Shown here in pieces: positions 15,660 through 23,405 of a stretch of DNA of 64,000 bases. The position numbers and the translations under genes are program-made. Origin of the DNA: Marivibrio sp040218065. GTDB lineage: Bacteria > Pseudomonadota > Alphaproteobacteria > UBA8366 > Aestuariispiraceae. A model generated the notes under the pieces. The model saw only the letters and a list, made by a program, of their open reading frames with translations, was not told the DNA's origin and ran no database searches. Every line of letters begins with the position of its first letter. Positions within the stretch are counted from its first letter, which is position 1. The DNA is taken from positions 223,062-287,061 of the forward strand of contig NZ_JAVJQE010000009.1 in NCBI RefSeq assembly GCF_040218065.1. Direction: 5' to 3'.

Positions 15660-16697
15660 ATGTCGTCCAATCTTCTGAAGACTGCGGTCGCCGGACTGGC
15701 CGCGATGCTGCTGGGCGGCGCCGCCGCGCCGGCGCTGGCTCAGGGCGAGCTCAATCTTTACAGCTCGCGCCACTACGACACCGACGAGCGCCTCTACTCC
15801 AATTTCGAGGAGGCGACCGGCATTAAGATCAACCGCATCGAAGGCAAGGCCGATCAGCTGATCGAGCGCATCCGGACCGAGGGCGCCAACAGCCCGGCCG
15901 ACGTGCTGTTGACGGTCGACGCGGGCCGCCTGTGGCGCGCCGACCAGCTGGGCCTGTTCCAGCCGGTCGATTCCGACACGCTGGAGGCGCGGATCCCGGA
16001 GCATCTGCAGCATCCGAACAATCACTGGTTCGGCTTCTCGCAGCGCGCCCGGATCATCTTCTACGACAAGGAGCGCGTCGAGCCGCGTCAGGTCGCGACC
16101 TACCAGTCGCTGGCCGACCCGGAGCTCGAGGGCATGGTCTGCACGCGCTCCAGCGGCAACATCTACATGCTCTCCCTGATGGCCTCGATGATCGAGCATG
16201 TCGGCCCGACGCTGGCCCAGGACTGGGCCGAGGGCATGTGGAACAACCGCGCGCGCGAGCCTGAGGGCGGCGACACCGACCAGCTGCGCGGCATCGCGTC
16301 CGGGCAGTGCGCCATCGCGGTCTCCAACACCTACTACTTCGCCCGCGCGCTGCGCAAAGAGGTCTCGGATCTGGGCGACGAGCAGTTGGCGAAGATCGGC
16401 TGGGTGTTCCCGAACCAGAATTCGACCGGCTCGCACGTGAACATCTCGGGCGCCGGCGTGCTGGCGAACGCCCCGAACCAGGAGAATGCGGTTCGGTTCC
16501 TGGAGTACCTCGCCTCCGAGCAGGCGCAGGAGTACTTCTCGGCCGGTAACGACGAGTATCCGGCGGTTCCCGGCGTGGGTCTGAGCGACAGCGTCGCCCA
16601 GCTCGGCCTGTTCCGTCAGGATACCCTCAACCTCGAGGCGCTGGGCCGCAACCAGACCCAGGCGCAGATGATCTACGACCTCGTCGGCTACAAGTAA
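15660..16697 (+). CDS. Fe(III) ABC transporter substrate-binding protein (FbpA/FutA type)
   Basis: A 345-residue periplasmic protein. A signal peptide (residues 1-27, ending APALA) is followed by LNLYSSRHYDTDERLYSNFEEATGIKINRIEG, the standard N-terminal lobe of ferric-binding proteins. Adjacent tyrosines at residues 225-226 (SNTYYFAR) match the Fe3+-ligating tyrosine pair. It captures free or weakly chelated Fe3+ in the periplasm and passes it to a two-module permease, of which one is encoded at 7224-9005. SD-like GGAGAAGGA precedes the ATG. It is transcribed alone, under the Fur-type box at 15549, and ends in a strong terminator, consistent with high iron-regulated expression. Confidence 0.93.
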   Translation: MSSNLLKTAVAGLAAMLLGGAAAPALAQGELNLYSSRHYDTDERLYSNFEEATGIKINRIEGKADQLIERIRTEGANSPADVLLTVDAGRLWRADQLGLFQPVDSDTLEARIPEHLQHPNNHWFGFSQRARIIFYDKERVEPRQVATYQSLADPELEGMVCTRSSGNIYMLSLMASMIEHVGPTLAQDWAEGMWNNRAREPEGGDTDQLRGIASGQCAIAVSNTYYFARALRKEVSDLGDEQLAKIGWVFPNQNSTGSHVNISGAGVLANAPNQENAVRFLEYLASEQAQEYFSAGNDEYPAVPGVGLSDSVAQLGLFRQDTLNLEALGRNQTQAQMIYDLVGYK

Positions 16698-16751
16698 GCC
16701 GCGGGGCTCGTACCCGACGTCCCTTTCAGACTGTGGGGTCTGAAACACCTT

Positions 16752-16785
16752 GCCCGCCCGGGGCGACCCGGGCGGGCTTTTTTTT
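16752..16785 (+). terminator. Rho-independent terminator
   Basis: A stem of GCCCGCCCGG pairing with CCGGGCGGGC, extended by one G-C pair that closes a GCGA tetraloop, is followed directly by eight T residues (16778-16785). It lies 55 bases after the ferric-binding protein stop and is a textbook intrinsic terminator. Confidence 0.95.
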
Positions 16786-16822
16786 ACGTGGTTTTGAGGG
16801 CCCGCCTCCTTAGACGGAAGAC

Positions 16823-16952
16823 TGTCACCCCGGAAGGAAGACGGGCGCCCCCGCGAAGGCGGGGGCCTCATGCGGATCGCGCCGATGGCGAACAGGTTGG
16901 GAAAGGTCCCCGCCTTCGCGGGGACGCCCCACGGCGGACCGACGGGATGACG
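16823..16952. repeat. Intergenic palindromic repeat element with TGTCAYCCCG ends
   Basis: About 130 bp begins TGTCACCCCGG and ends CGGGATGACG, a near-complementary pair. Inside are two strong hairpins: CCCCCGC-gaag-GCGGGGG (16848-16865) and GTCCCCGC-cttc-GCGGGGAC (16906-16925). This matches the common interspersed palindromic repeats of alphaproteobacterial genomes. It lies 31 bases downstream of the dnaE2 stop. A related element, sharing the same outer ends, lies inside dnaE2 at 19884-19991. Confidence 0.8.
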
Positions 16953-16983
16953 TCCGAGCATCGGACGCCTGCGGGCGCCCGCC

Positions 16984-19900
16984 TTAGAAAAACGCCTTCG
17001 CCTGGTCGCGCGGATGGCGCGGGCGGGGGACGGTCTTCTGCTTGACCGGGTGATAGCCGGTCCCGCGAAAATCGGGCGTCGGGATCGGGCGGCGCACCTC
17101 GTCGGCAGGGGCGAGCGCCGAAACCGCGGCCGTATCGCCGTCGGCCGGGTCGACCAAGCGGTCCAGCAGGTCGGAGCGATCCTCGACCTTGTCCGCGATC
17201 AGATGGATCACCGCGCCCTCGCGCTGCAGTTTGCCGGAGACGCGCATCAGCCGGGCGGTCAGCAGGGCGCGGCGGCAGCGCTCGAACACGTCGGTCCAGA
17301 CGACGATGTTGGCGACGCCCGTCTCATCCTCCAGCGTTGCGAAGATCACGCCGTTGGCGCTGCCCGGGCGCTGGCGCACCAGCACGAGGCCGGCGGTTTC
17401 GAGCTTGGCGCCGTCCTTGACCTCCGCCAATTGCGCGGCCGTGACGCAGGCGGCCAGCGGGGCGTCAGGCGCCTGGCGGATCAGCGCCATCGGATGCGCC
17501 TTCAGGCTCATCCGCAAGCTGGCGTAGTCCTCCGCCACCTCTTCGCCCAGGCTGGCCTGGGGCAGATCGACGACCGGGTCGAGGCCGCGGTCGCTCTCAT
17601 TCGCGGCCTCGAACAGCGGCAGCGGCCGGTCCCCGCCGATCCCGCGCACGGCCCAAAGCGCCTCGCGCCTGGAGAGCCTAAGCGAGCCGTAGGCGTCCGC
17701 CTCCGCCAGCGCCTTCAAGGCCCGCCGCTTGAGGCCCGCGCGCCGCCACAGATCGACCGGCTTGCGATAGCCGTTGGCGCGCGCGGCGACGATCCATTCC
17801 CCGTCTTCCTGGGCGAGCCCCTTCACCTGGCGCAGGCCGAGGCGGACGGCGTGGGGCTGGCGGGCCGTCGCCTCGGCGTTGACCTCCACCGTACAATCCC
17901 AGTCCGAGAAATTGACGTCCGGCGGCAGCGTCGGGACGCCGTGATCGATCGCGTCGCGCACGATCTGGGCGGGGGCGTAGAAGCCCATCGGCTGGCTGTT
18001 GAGGAGCGCGGCCGCGAAGGCGGCCGGGTAATGGCGCTTCATCCAGGCGGAGACGTAGACCAGCAGCGCGAAGCTCGCCGCGTGGCTTTCCGGGAAGCCG
18101 TATTCGCCGAAGCCCTCGATCTGCTTGAAGCAGCGCTCGGCGAAATCCGGATCGTAGCCGTTGGCGATCATCCCCTTGACCATCTTGTCGTGGAATTCGT
18201 GGATGATCCCGGTCTTGCGGAAGGTCGCCATGGCGCGGCGCAGGCGGTCGGCCTCGGCGGGCGTGAAGCCGGCGGCGACGATGGCGATCTGCATCGCCTG
18301 TTCCTGAAACAGCGGCACACCCAGCGTCTTGCCCAGCACCCGCTCCAGATCGGCGGAGGGGAAGGAGACCGGCTCCTCCCCGTTGCGGCGGCGCAGATAG
18401 GGGTGGACCATGTCGCCCTGGATCGGCCCGGGGCGGACGATCGCCACCTCGATCACCAGATCGTAGAAGTCGCGCGGGCGCATGCGCGGCAGGAAGGCCA
18501 TCTGGGCGCGGCTCTCCACCTGGAAGACGCCCAGCGAATCCGCCCGACACAGCATGTCGTAGGTCGCCTTGTCGGCCGGCGGCACGCTCGCCAGATCGAA
18601 GCTGCGGCCGTAATGGTCGCGGATCAACTGGAAGCCCTTGCGCAGGCAGGTCAGCATGCCGAGCGAGAGGACGTCGACCTTCAGAATGCCCAGCGCGTCC
18701 AGATCGTCCTTGTCCCATTCGATGACGGTGCGGCCCTCCATCGCCGCGTTCTCCACCGGCACGATGCTGTCGAGGCGGCTTTCGGTGATGACGAAGCCGC
18801 CGACATGCTGGCTCAGATGGCGGGGAAAGCCGATCAGCTGTTCGATCAGCGCCATCGTCTGGCGCAGGCGCCGGTCGCGGCCGTCCAGGCCGATCTCGGC
18901 CAGTCGATCCTGGATCGACGCGGTATCCGACCAACCCCAGATCTGCGAGGCCATGAGGGCGACCGTATCCTCGCTCAACCCCATGGCGCGCCCGACTTCG
19001 CGCACCGCGCCGCGCGCGCGATAGCGGATGACGGTCGCGGTCATGCCCGCCCGGTCGCGGCCGTACTTCTCGTAAATGTACTGGATCACCTCCTCTCGGC
19101 GTTCATGCTCGAAATCGACGTCGATGTCCGGCGGCTCGCCGCGCTCGGCGGACACGAACCGTTCGAACAGAAGATCCAGCTTGGAGGGGTCGACCGCCGT
19201 CACGCCCAGGCAATAACACACGGCCGAATTGGCGGCGGAGCCGCGACCCTGGCACAGGATCCCGCGTTCGCGCGCGAAGCGCACCAGATCGTGCACGGTC
19301 AGGAAATAGGGCGCGTAGCCGAGTTCCCCGATCAGTCGCAGCTCATGCTCCACCGTCACGCGGACCTTGGCCGGCAGACCGCCGGGATAGCGGCGCTGCG
19401 CGCCCTCCCAGGTCAGCCGCTCCAGCGACTGCTGCGGGGTCTCGCCGGCGCCCACCACCTCGCTCGGATAGTCGTAGGCGAGCTCGTCGAGCGAAAAGGC
19501 GATCTGGTCGGCGATCTCGACGCTCGCCGCCAGCGCGTCCCCATAGCCCGCGAACAGGCGCGCCATCTCGACCGGCCCTTTCAGATGCCGCTCGCCGTTG
19601 AGCAGCAAGCGCCGACCGGCGGCGTCGATCGTCGTCTTCTCGCGAATGCAGGTCAGCACGTCGGCCAACGGCCGGCGCGCGCGGGCGTGCATCATCACGT
19701 CGTTGGTCGCGACCAGGCGAACGCCCGCCGCCTGGGCCAGCGCCGCACGGCGCGCGATGCGCGCCCGATCGTCGCCGCGCTGCAGGTGGCTCGCCGCCAG
19801 ATAGAGGCGCCCGGGGTCGGCGGCGGCCTTCAGGCGACGGAGCGTTTCGCGCACCGGCTCCCGCCTTGCCTCCTCTTCTTCTTTGTCACCCCGGACGGCC

Positions 19901-20406
19901 GACAGGTCGAGCCGGGGGCTGAAGACGCCCTGTGCGTCGGAGCGCGCCGCGGGAGATCCCGGGTCTCCGCTTCGCTCCGCCCGGGATGACAGCTCGCGAA
20001 AGGGGGGGCCATCATCGACGACGATCAAAACCAGCCCCTCGGCCGCCGCCTCCAGATCGCTTAGATAAAGCGCGCAGTCGCCTTTCTCCGCCCGGCGCCG
20101 CCCCAGCGTGATCAACTGGCTCAACCGCCCGTAGGCCGCCCGGTCGACCGGATAGGCGAGCGCCGAGGGCGCGTCGCGGAAGTCGAGCCGCGCGCCGATC
20201 AGCAGCGGGAGCCCCGCCTCCTTCGCCGCCTTGTGGGCGCGCACCACGCCGGCGAGGCTGTTGCGGTCGGCCACGCCGAGCGCCTTTAGTCCCAGCGTCT
20301 TGGCGCGCGCGACCAGCTCGTCCGCATGCGAAGCGCCCTCCAGAAAACTGAAGTTGGTGAGGCACTGCAGTTCGGCGTAGGCGGGCGGCGGTACGAGGGC
20401 GGCCAT
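16984..20406 (-). CDS. dnaE2: Error-prone DNA polymerase DnaE2 (ImuC)
   Basis: A 1140-residue C-family polymerase for SOS mutagenesis. An N-terminal PHP domain starts AYAELQCLTNFSFLEGASH. The polymerase domain has the catalytic PPDIDVDF near residue 425 and PGPIQGDMVHPY, and a C-terminal OB-fold reads ANIVVWTDVFERCRR. It works with ImuA and ImuB in translesion synthesis. Start chosen at 20406: the ATG overlaps the imuB stop by one base (TGATG), and upstream in-frame codons are Arg-rich shadow. Residues about 139-174 (SSRAERSGDPGSPAARSDAQ onward) are an in-frame insertion of a palindromic repeat not expected in the family, between the PHP and polymerase regions. Length and flanking motifs look otherwise normal. 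Confidence 0.95.
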   Translation of the reverse strand: MAALVPPPAYAELQCLTNFSFLEGASHADELVARAKTLGLKALGVADRNSLAGVVRAHKAAKEAGLPLLIGARLDFRDAPSALAYPVDRAAYGRLSQLITLGRRRAEKGDCALYLSDLEAAAEGLVLIVVDDGPPFRELSSRAERSGDPGSPAARSDAQGVFSPRLDLSAVRGDKEEEEARREPVRETLRRLKAAADPGRLYLAASHLQRGDDRARIARRAALAQAAGVRLVATNDVMMHARARRPLADVLTCIREKTTIDAAGRRLLLNGERHLKGPVEMARLFAGYGDALAASVEIADQIAFSLDELAYDYPSEVVGAGETPQQSLERLTWEGAQRRYPGGLPAKVRVTVEHELRLIGELGYAPYFLTVHDLVRFARERGILCQGRGSAANSAVCYCLGVTAVDPSKLDLLFERFVSAERGEPPDIDVDFEHERREEVIQYIYEKYGRDRAGMTATVIRYRARGAVREVGRAMGLSEDTVALMASQIWGWSDTASIQDRLAEIGLDGRDRRLRQTMALIEQLIGFPRHLSQHVGGFVITESRLDSIVPVENAAMEGRTVIEWDKDDLDALGILKVDVLSLGMLTCLRKGFQLIRDHYGRSFDLASVPPADKATYDMLCRADSLGVFQVESRAQMAFLPRMRPRDFYDLVIEVAIVRPGPIQGDMVHPYLRRRNGEEPVSFPSADLERVLGKTLGVPLFQEQAMQIAIVAAGFTPAEADRLRRAMATFRKTGIIHEFHDKMVKGMIANGYDPDFAERCFKQIEGFGEYGFPESHAASFALLVYVSAWMKRHYPAAFAAALLNSQPMGFYAPAQIVRDAIDHGVPTLPPDVNFSDWDCTVEVNAEATARQPHAVRLGLRQVKGLAQEDGEWIVAARANGYRKPVDLWRRAGLKRRALKALAEADAYGSLRLSRREALWAVRGIGGDRPLPLFEAANESDRGLDPVVDLPQASLGEEVAEDYASLRMSLKAHPMALIRQAPDAPLAACVTAAQLAEVKDGAKLETAGLVLVRQRPGSANGVIFATLEDETGVANIVVWTDVFERCRRALLTARLMRVSGKLQREGAVIHLIADKVEDRSDLLDRLVDPADGDTAAVSALAPADEVRRPIPTPDFRGTGYHPVKQKTVPRPRHPRDQAKAFF
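19884..19991. repeat. Palindromic repeat element inserted in frame within dnaE2
   Basis: Exactly 108 bp (36 codons) running from TGTCACCCCGG to CCGGGATGACA; the ends are complementary except for one base. An internal hairpin-like part (CCCGGGTCTCCGCTTCGCTC then CGCCCGGG) follows the pattern of genome-wide repeats. It is read through by the dnaE2 frame without a stop and adds a charged, Ser/Arg/Asp-rich segment. It resembles in principle the Rickettsia palindromic elements that insert into genes. Confidence 0.85.
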
Positions 20407-22004
20407 CAGTCGAAAAGCCCGTGCAGATACCAGTGCTGGCGGCCTGCGCCGTCGCCGAGCGCGTCGGCCAAGGGGCCGGCGACGCCGTCGCGGTAGATCC
20501 AGTAGCGTCGGCCCGTCTCGTCCTCGACACGCCAGTAGTCGCGCGCGCCGGCGGCCCAGGCGGCGTCCTCGCGCCACCAATCGGGGGCGATGCGCTCCGG
20601 GCCGACGGCGATGCGCACGGCGCAGCGCCGGCCGTCCAGCCGAAAGGCTGACAGCGGCTCTCCCGCCTTCGGCGCGCTCAAAGGCTGCAGCGTCTGGGGC
20701 TGGGCCAGCAGACGGACCGGGCGGCTCGGCGTCTCAGGCCAGGGCGGCTCTTGGAGCGCGCGGCCGCGACGGCGCGGCGCGACGCACGGCGCTTTAGCCT
20801 GCGCGGCGTCGGGCAGCCGGCTGTCGGCGGGGGCGAGGCGGAAGACGTTCTCCCCTCCCAGTCGGTTGGCGAGGCGATCGACAAGCGCGGCGAAGAGGTC
20901 CGGGTCGCGGCCGCCGGCGCCGCCGGCGTCTAGTCCGCCGGAGAGCTGATCGCTCTCGAACGGCTCCACACGCGGCGCCGCCAGGATCAGGCAATCGATC
21001 CCGAAACCCGGCTCGATCGCGTCCAGTTTCTCCGCCAGCAGACGCAGCAACCGGGCGCGCTCGCGCACCGGCCGGCCGGTTCCGAGCGTCACCGTCTGCG
21101 CCGCGCCGTCGGCCCGGAAGGCGGTCAACTCCAGCCGCCGACATCCAAGATTCTCCGCCGAGAGCCGCTGGCACAGCCGATCGACCAGCCGTTCGACGGC
21201 CGCATCGATGTCGCCGCGCAGCCCGATCGGATCAGGAAAGGAGAGGCGCACGCGCCAAGGCGCGACCGGCCGACGCGGCGTGATGGGCTGGGCGGTGCGG
21301 GCCAGCAGCCGGTCAAGCGCGCTCGCCGCCGCCGCGCCGAACCGCGCGGAAAGCGCGGCGCGCGGCAAGCCGTAGAGATCGCCCAACCGGCGCAACCCGA
21401 CCCGTTGCAGCCCGACGGACGTCTCGGGATCGAGCGCCGGCTCGGCGAGCGCCAACGCGGCGACCGGCGCCTCCTTCAACGCTTCCGGCAAGTCGACCCG
21501 GCGCTCGACCACCCGCCCGTCGGCGCCGAAGCGCGCCAGCGCGGCCGCCGCGGACGGGCTAGGCGCATAGGCGCCGGCCGCACAGAAGCCGGCCGCGCGA
21601 AGCCGCGCCCGCGCGTCGTCCAGCATCGCCTGCGCCCCGCCGAAAAGATGGGCCGCGCCCGTGGCTTCGATCAGGATCCGATCGCCGCCGGCCGTTCCCA
21701 CAAGGGGCGAATACCGATCGCACCAGCCGGCAAGACGCTGCAGGAGCGCCGCGTCGGCCGTCTCGTCCATTTCCGTCGCCGTCACCGTCGGGGCGAGCGC
21801 CCGAGCGCTCGCCAGCGTGACGCCCGGCGCGACGCCGGCGTCGGTCGCGGCCTGGTCGCAGGCGGCGACGAACACGCCGGTTCCGACCGTACGCGTCATC
21901 GCCACCGGTCGCGCCGGGGGCAAATCCGTACGCGTACGACGCAGCCGATCGGTGGAAAGACGCGGCAGCCAGAGCGCCAGAAAGCTTTTCTCCGCGGCGC
22001 TCAT
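20406..22004 (-). CDS. imuB: ImuB, inactive Y-family polymerase homologue
   Basis: A 532-residue Y-family polymerase relative that acts as the hub linking ImuA, DnaE2 and the beta clamp during SOS mutagenesis. The N-terminus SFLALWLPRLSTDRL lacks the metal-binding Asp found in active Y polymerases, and the usual SIDE motif is replaced by GDRILIEATG, both as expected for catalytically dead ImuB. A helix-hairpin-helix region (VGLQRVGLRRLGDLYGLPRA) and a little-finger-like domain follow, with a Pro/Arg-rich C-terminal tail. The start at 22004 overlaps the imuA stop as ATGA. The stop overlaps dnaE2 by one base. Confidence 0.92.
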   Translation of the reverse strand: MSAAEKSFLALWLPRLSTDRLRRTRTDLPPARPVAMTRTVGTGVFVAACDQAATDAGVAPGVTLASARALAPTVTATEMDETADAALLQRLAGWCDRYSPLVGTAGGDRILIEATGAAHLFGGAQAMLDDARARLRAAGFCAAGAYAPSPSAAAALARFGADGRVVERRVDLPEALKEAPVAALALAEPALDPETSVGLQRVGLRRLGDLYGLPRAALSARFGAAAASALDRLLARTAQPITPRRPVAPWRVRLSFPDPIGLRGDIDAAVERLVDRLCQRLSAENLGCRRLELTAFRADGAAQTVTLGTGRPVRERARLLRLLAEKLDAIEPGFGIDCLILAAPRVEPFESDQLSGGLDAGGAGGRDPDLFAALVDRLANRLGGENVFRLAPADSRLPDAAQAKAPCVAPRRRGRALQEPPWPETPSRPVRLLAQPQTLQPLSAPKAGEPLSAFRLDGRRCAVRIAVGPERIAPDWWREDAAWAAGARDYWRVEDETGRRYWIYRDGVAGPLADALGDGAGRQHWYLHGLFD

Positions 22005-22714
22005 CCAGGCGCCTCCACGAGCCACTCGCCGCTCCCGCCGCCGCGGCGACGGATCAAGGTCGCCCGCCAACGAGGGGTCGTCGCGGGTCCGGAGATATCG
22101 GCCGGCGCCGGCTCGATCCGCCAGCGGCTGGCGACGGCGCTTGGCGCGACCGCAGCGCCTGCCGCGCCCCCCTGCGCCCCGGTCAGCAGCAGACCGAGAG
22201 CGCCGCCCGCCTCGGCGGCGAGTTGCAGCCGTCGACTGGCGGTCAGATCGATCGGCCCGTCCGGCTCCAGCGCGAGCCCGTCCAACGCGCCGGAGCGCAA
22301 ACCCTCCTCCGCCGCCCACAATCCTTCGTCCCGGCTGCGCGCGCGCACGACGACCAGTCGCCCGGCCAACGCCCCGCCGAGCCGCGCCAGGCCGGGTCCG
22401 TAGAGCGCCCAACGGCTGCGCGCCGGGTGGACCCACATCACCGGCCCCTTGCAACGCGCCAAAATCCGAAGCGCGAAGCCGTGCGCCGCCGGACCCGCCG
22501 CCTCATGCACGCCTGTCGCGGCGAGAACGCCGTCGGGAAAAGCGTCGTCCACCGTCTCCCACCCGAGGGGGAGGCCGGCGGGCGCGCCCGCGGCCGCGCC
22601 GGCGCGCTCGATCCGCGCAATCTCGACGCGCAAACGCTCAAGCGACGGGCTGGCCGCCAGGCTGGCGTCCTCGCTCGTCCCGTTCCGGAACAGACTTGCG
22701 CGATACTCGCTCAC
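22001..22714 (-). CDS. imuA: ImuA, RecA-like mutagenesis accessory protein
   Basis: A 237-residue RecA/SulA-related protein, first gene of the imuA-imuB-dnaE2 operon. LPLGWETVDDAFPDGVLAATGVHEAAG is the degenerate nucleotide-binding start, and WVHPARSRWALYGPGLARLG follows. ImuA binds ImuB and is needed for damage-induced mutagenesis, although its biochemical action is not settled. The start is GTG at 22714 with GGGAG upstream. A candidate LexA box lies about 90 bases upstream (22805-22819). Confidence 0.88.
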   Translation of the reverse strand: MSEYRASLFRNGTSEDASLAASPSLERLRVEIARIERAGAAAGAPAGLPLGWETVDDAFPDGVLAATGVHEAAGPAAHGFALRILARCKGPVMWVHPARSRWALYGPGLARLGGALAGRLVVVRARSRDEGLWAAEEGLRSGALDGLALEPDGPIDLTASRRLQLAAEAGGALGLLLTGAQGGAAGAAVAPSAVASRWRIEPAPADISGPATTPRWRATLIRRRGGGSGEWLVEAPG

Positions 22715-22804
22715 CGCTCAGACTCCCAACACTCGTTCGGGCTTCCTTAGTTCCAAAAAGAAGGCGCCCTCAATCCCGCAATGGACTCTCTTAACCCCTC
22801 TTTT

Positions 22805-22819
22805 GTTCTTATTACGTTT
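22805..22819 (-). promoter_or_regulatory. Candidate LexA (SOS) box for imuABC
   Basis: GTTC-n7-GTTT, one mismatch from the alphaproteobacterial LexA consensus GTTC-n7-GTTC. It lies in an unusually AT-rich stretch (22790-22830) about 90 bases upstream of imuA. In other genomes imuA operons are LexA-repressed. The rest of the 302-base gap between imuA and hspQ (22715-23016) shows no ORF; it should hold both divergent promoters. Confidence 0.45.
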
Positions 22820-23016
22820 TATTCTTGATCGCGTTCGGGAGTCAAGCGACCGATCGGACCCGCCGCCTGCGGCGACGCGGCGGCGCATCGGGCGGAACGC
22901 CGCGCTCCCTTTGCATTCCCGGACGTCCGAGGCTATGACTAGAGCGATATGAGACCGACCCCGTCAGGCAGACGGAGCCGCTCAACGGTGAACGCCCATC
23001 GGTGAACAAGGGTCCC

Positions 23017-23367
23017 ATGCTGACCAACGCCCCCACGCCCGCCAACGCGAAATACACCCCCGGCCAGATCGTCCGGCACACCCGCCACGAATATCGCGGC
23101 GTGATCGTGGACGTGGATCCCAGTTTCCAAGGCGCGGACGAACTCTACGAAGAGGCGGTCGAGACCGCCGAGGAAGAGGCCCAGGCCCCGAAGGACCACC
23201 CCTGGTACCATGTGCTGGTCGATGAGGAGGACGTGGTCACCTACGTGGCGGAGGATCATCTGTCGGCGGACCGCGACGATTCCCCGATCGATCATCCGAT
23301 GCTGGAGGACTTCCTCGGCGAGCGGCGCGACGACGGCAGCTACGCGCCGCTTCACACCGTGAACTGA
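23017..23367 (+). CDS. hspQ: Heat shock protein HspQ
   Basis: A 116-residue HspQ/YccV family protein with a SH3-like beta-barrel. Hallmarks are YTPGQIVRHTRHEYRGVIVDVDPSF, the acidic insert typical of this group, then HPWYHVLVDEEDVVTYVAEDHL. In E. coli it is a heat-inducible hemimethylated-DNA-binding protein that also acts as a Lon specificity enhancer. I chose ATG at 23017, with AAGGG upstream; an in-frame GTG at 23002 would add five residues. It is divergent from imuA and followed by a channel gene 38 bases later. Confidence 0.92.
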   Translation: MLTNAPTPANAKYTPGQIVRHTRHEYRGVIVDVDPSFQGADELYEEAVETAEEEAQAPKDHPWYHVLVDEEDVVTYVAEDHLSADRDDSPIDHPMLEDFLGERRDDGSYAPLHTVN

Positions 23368-23405
23368 GACGCCCGCCCGCCCGCAAAAGCTCTGAGGAGA
23401 CCCGT

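Noticed and set aside
17014..19989. A 991-codon open frame antisense to dnaE2
   Set aside because: It is the mirror frame of a GC-rich gene; composition is Arg/Gly/His/Ala with no motif, and dnaE2 is unambiguous on the other strand.
22735..22753. GTTC ... GTTC pair near imuA as a LexA box
   Set aside because: The two half sites are separated by 11 bases, not 7; the site at 22805 fits better.
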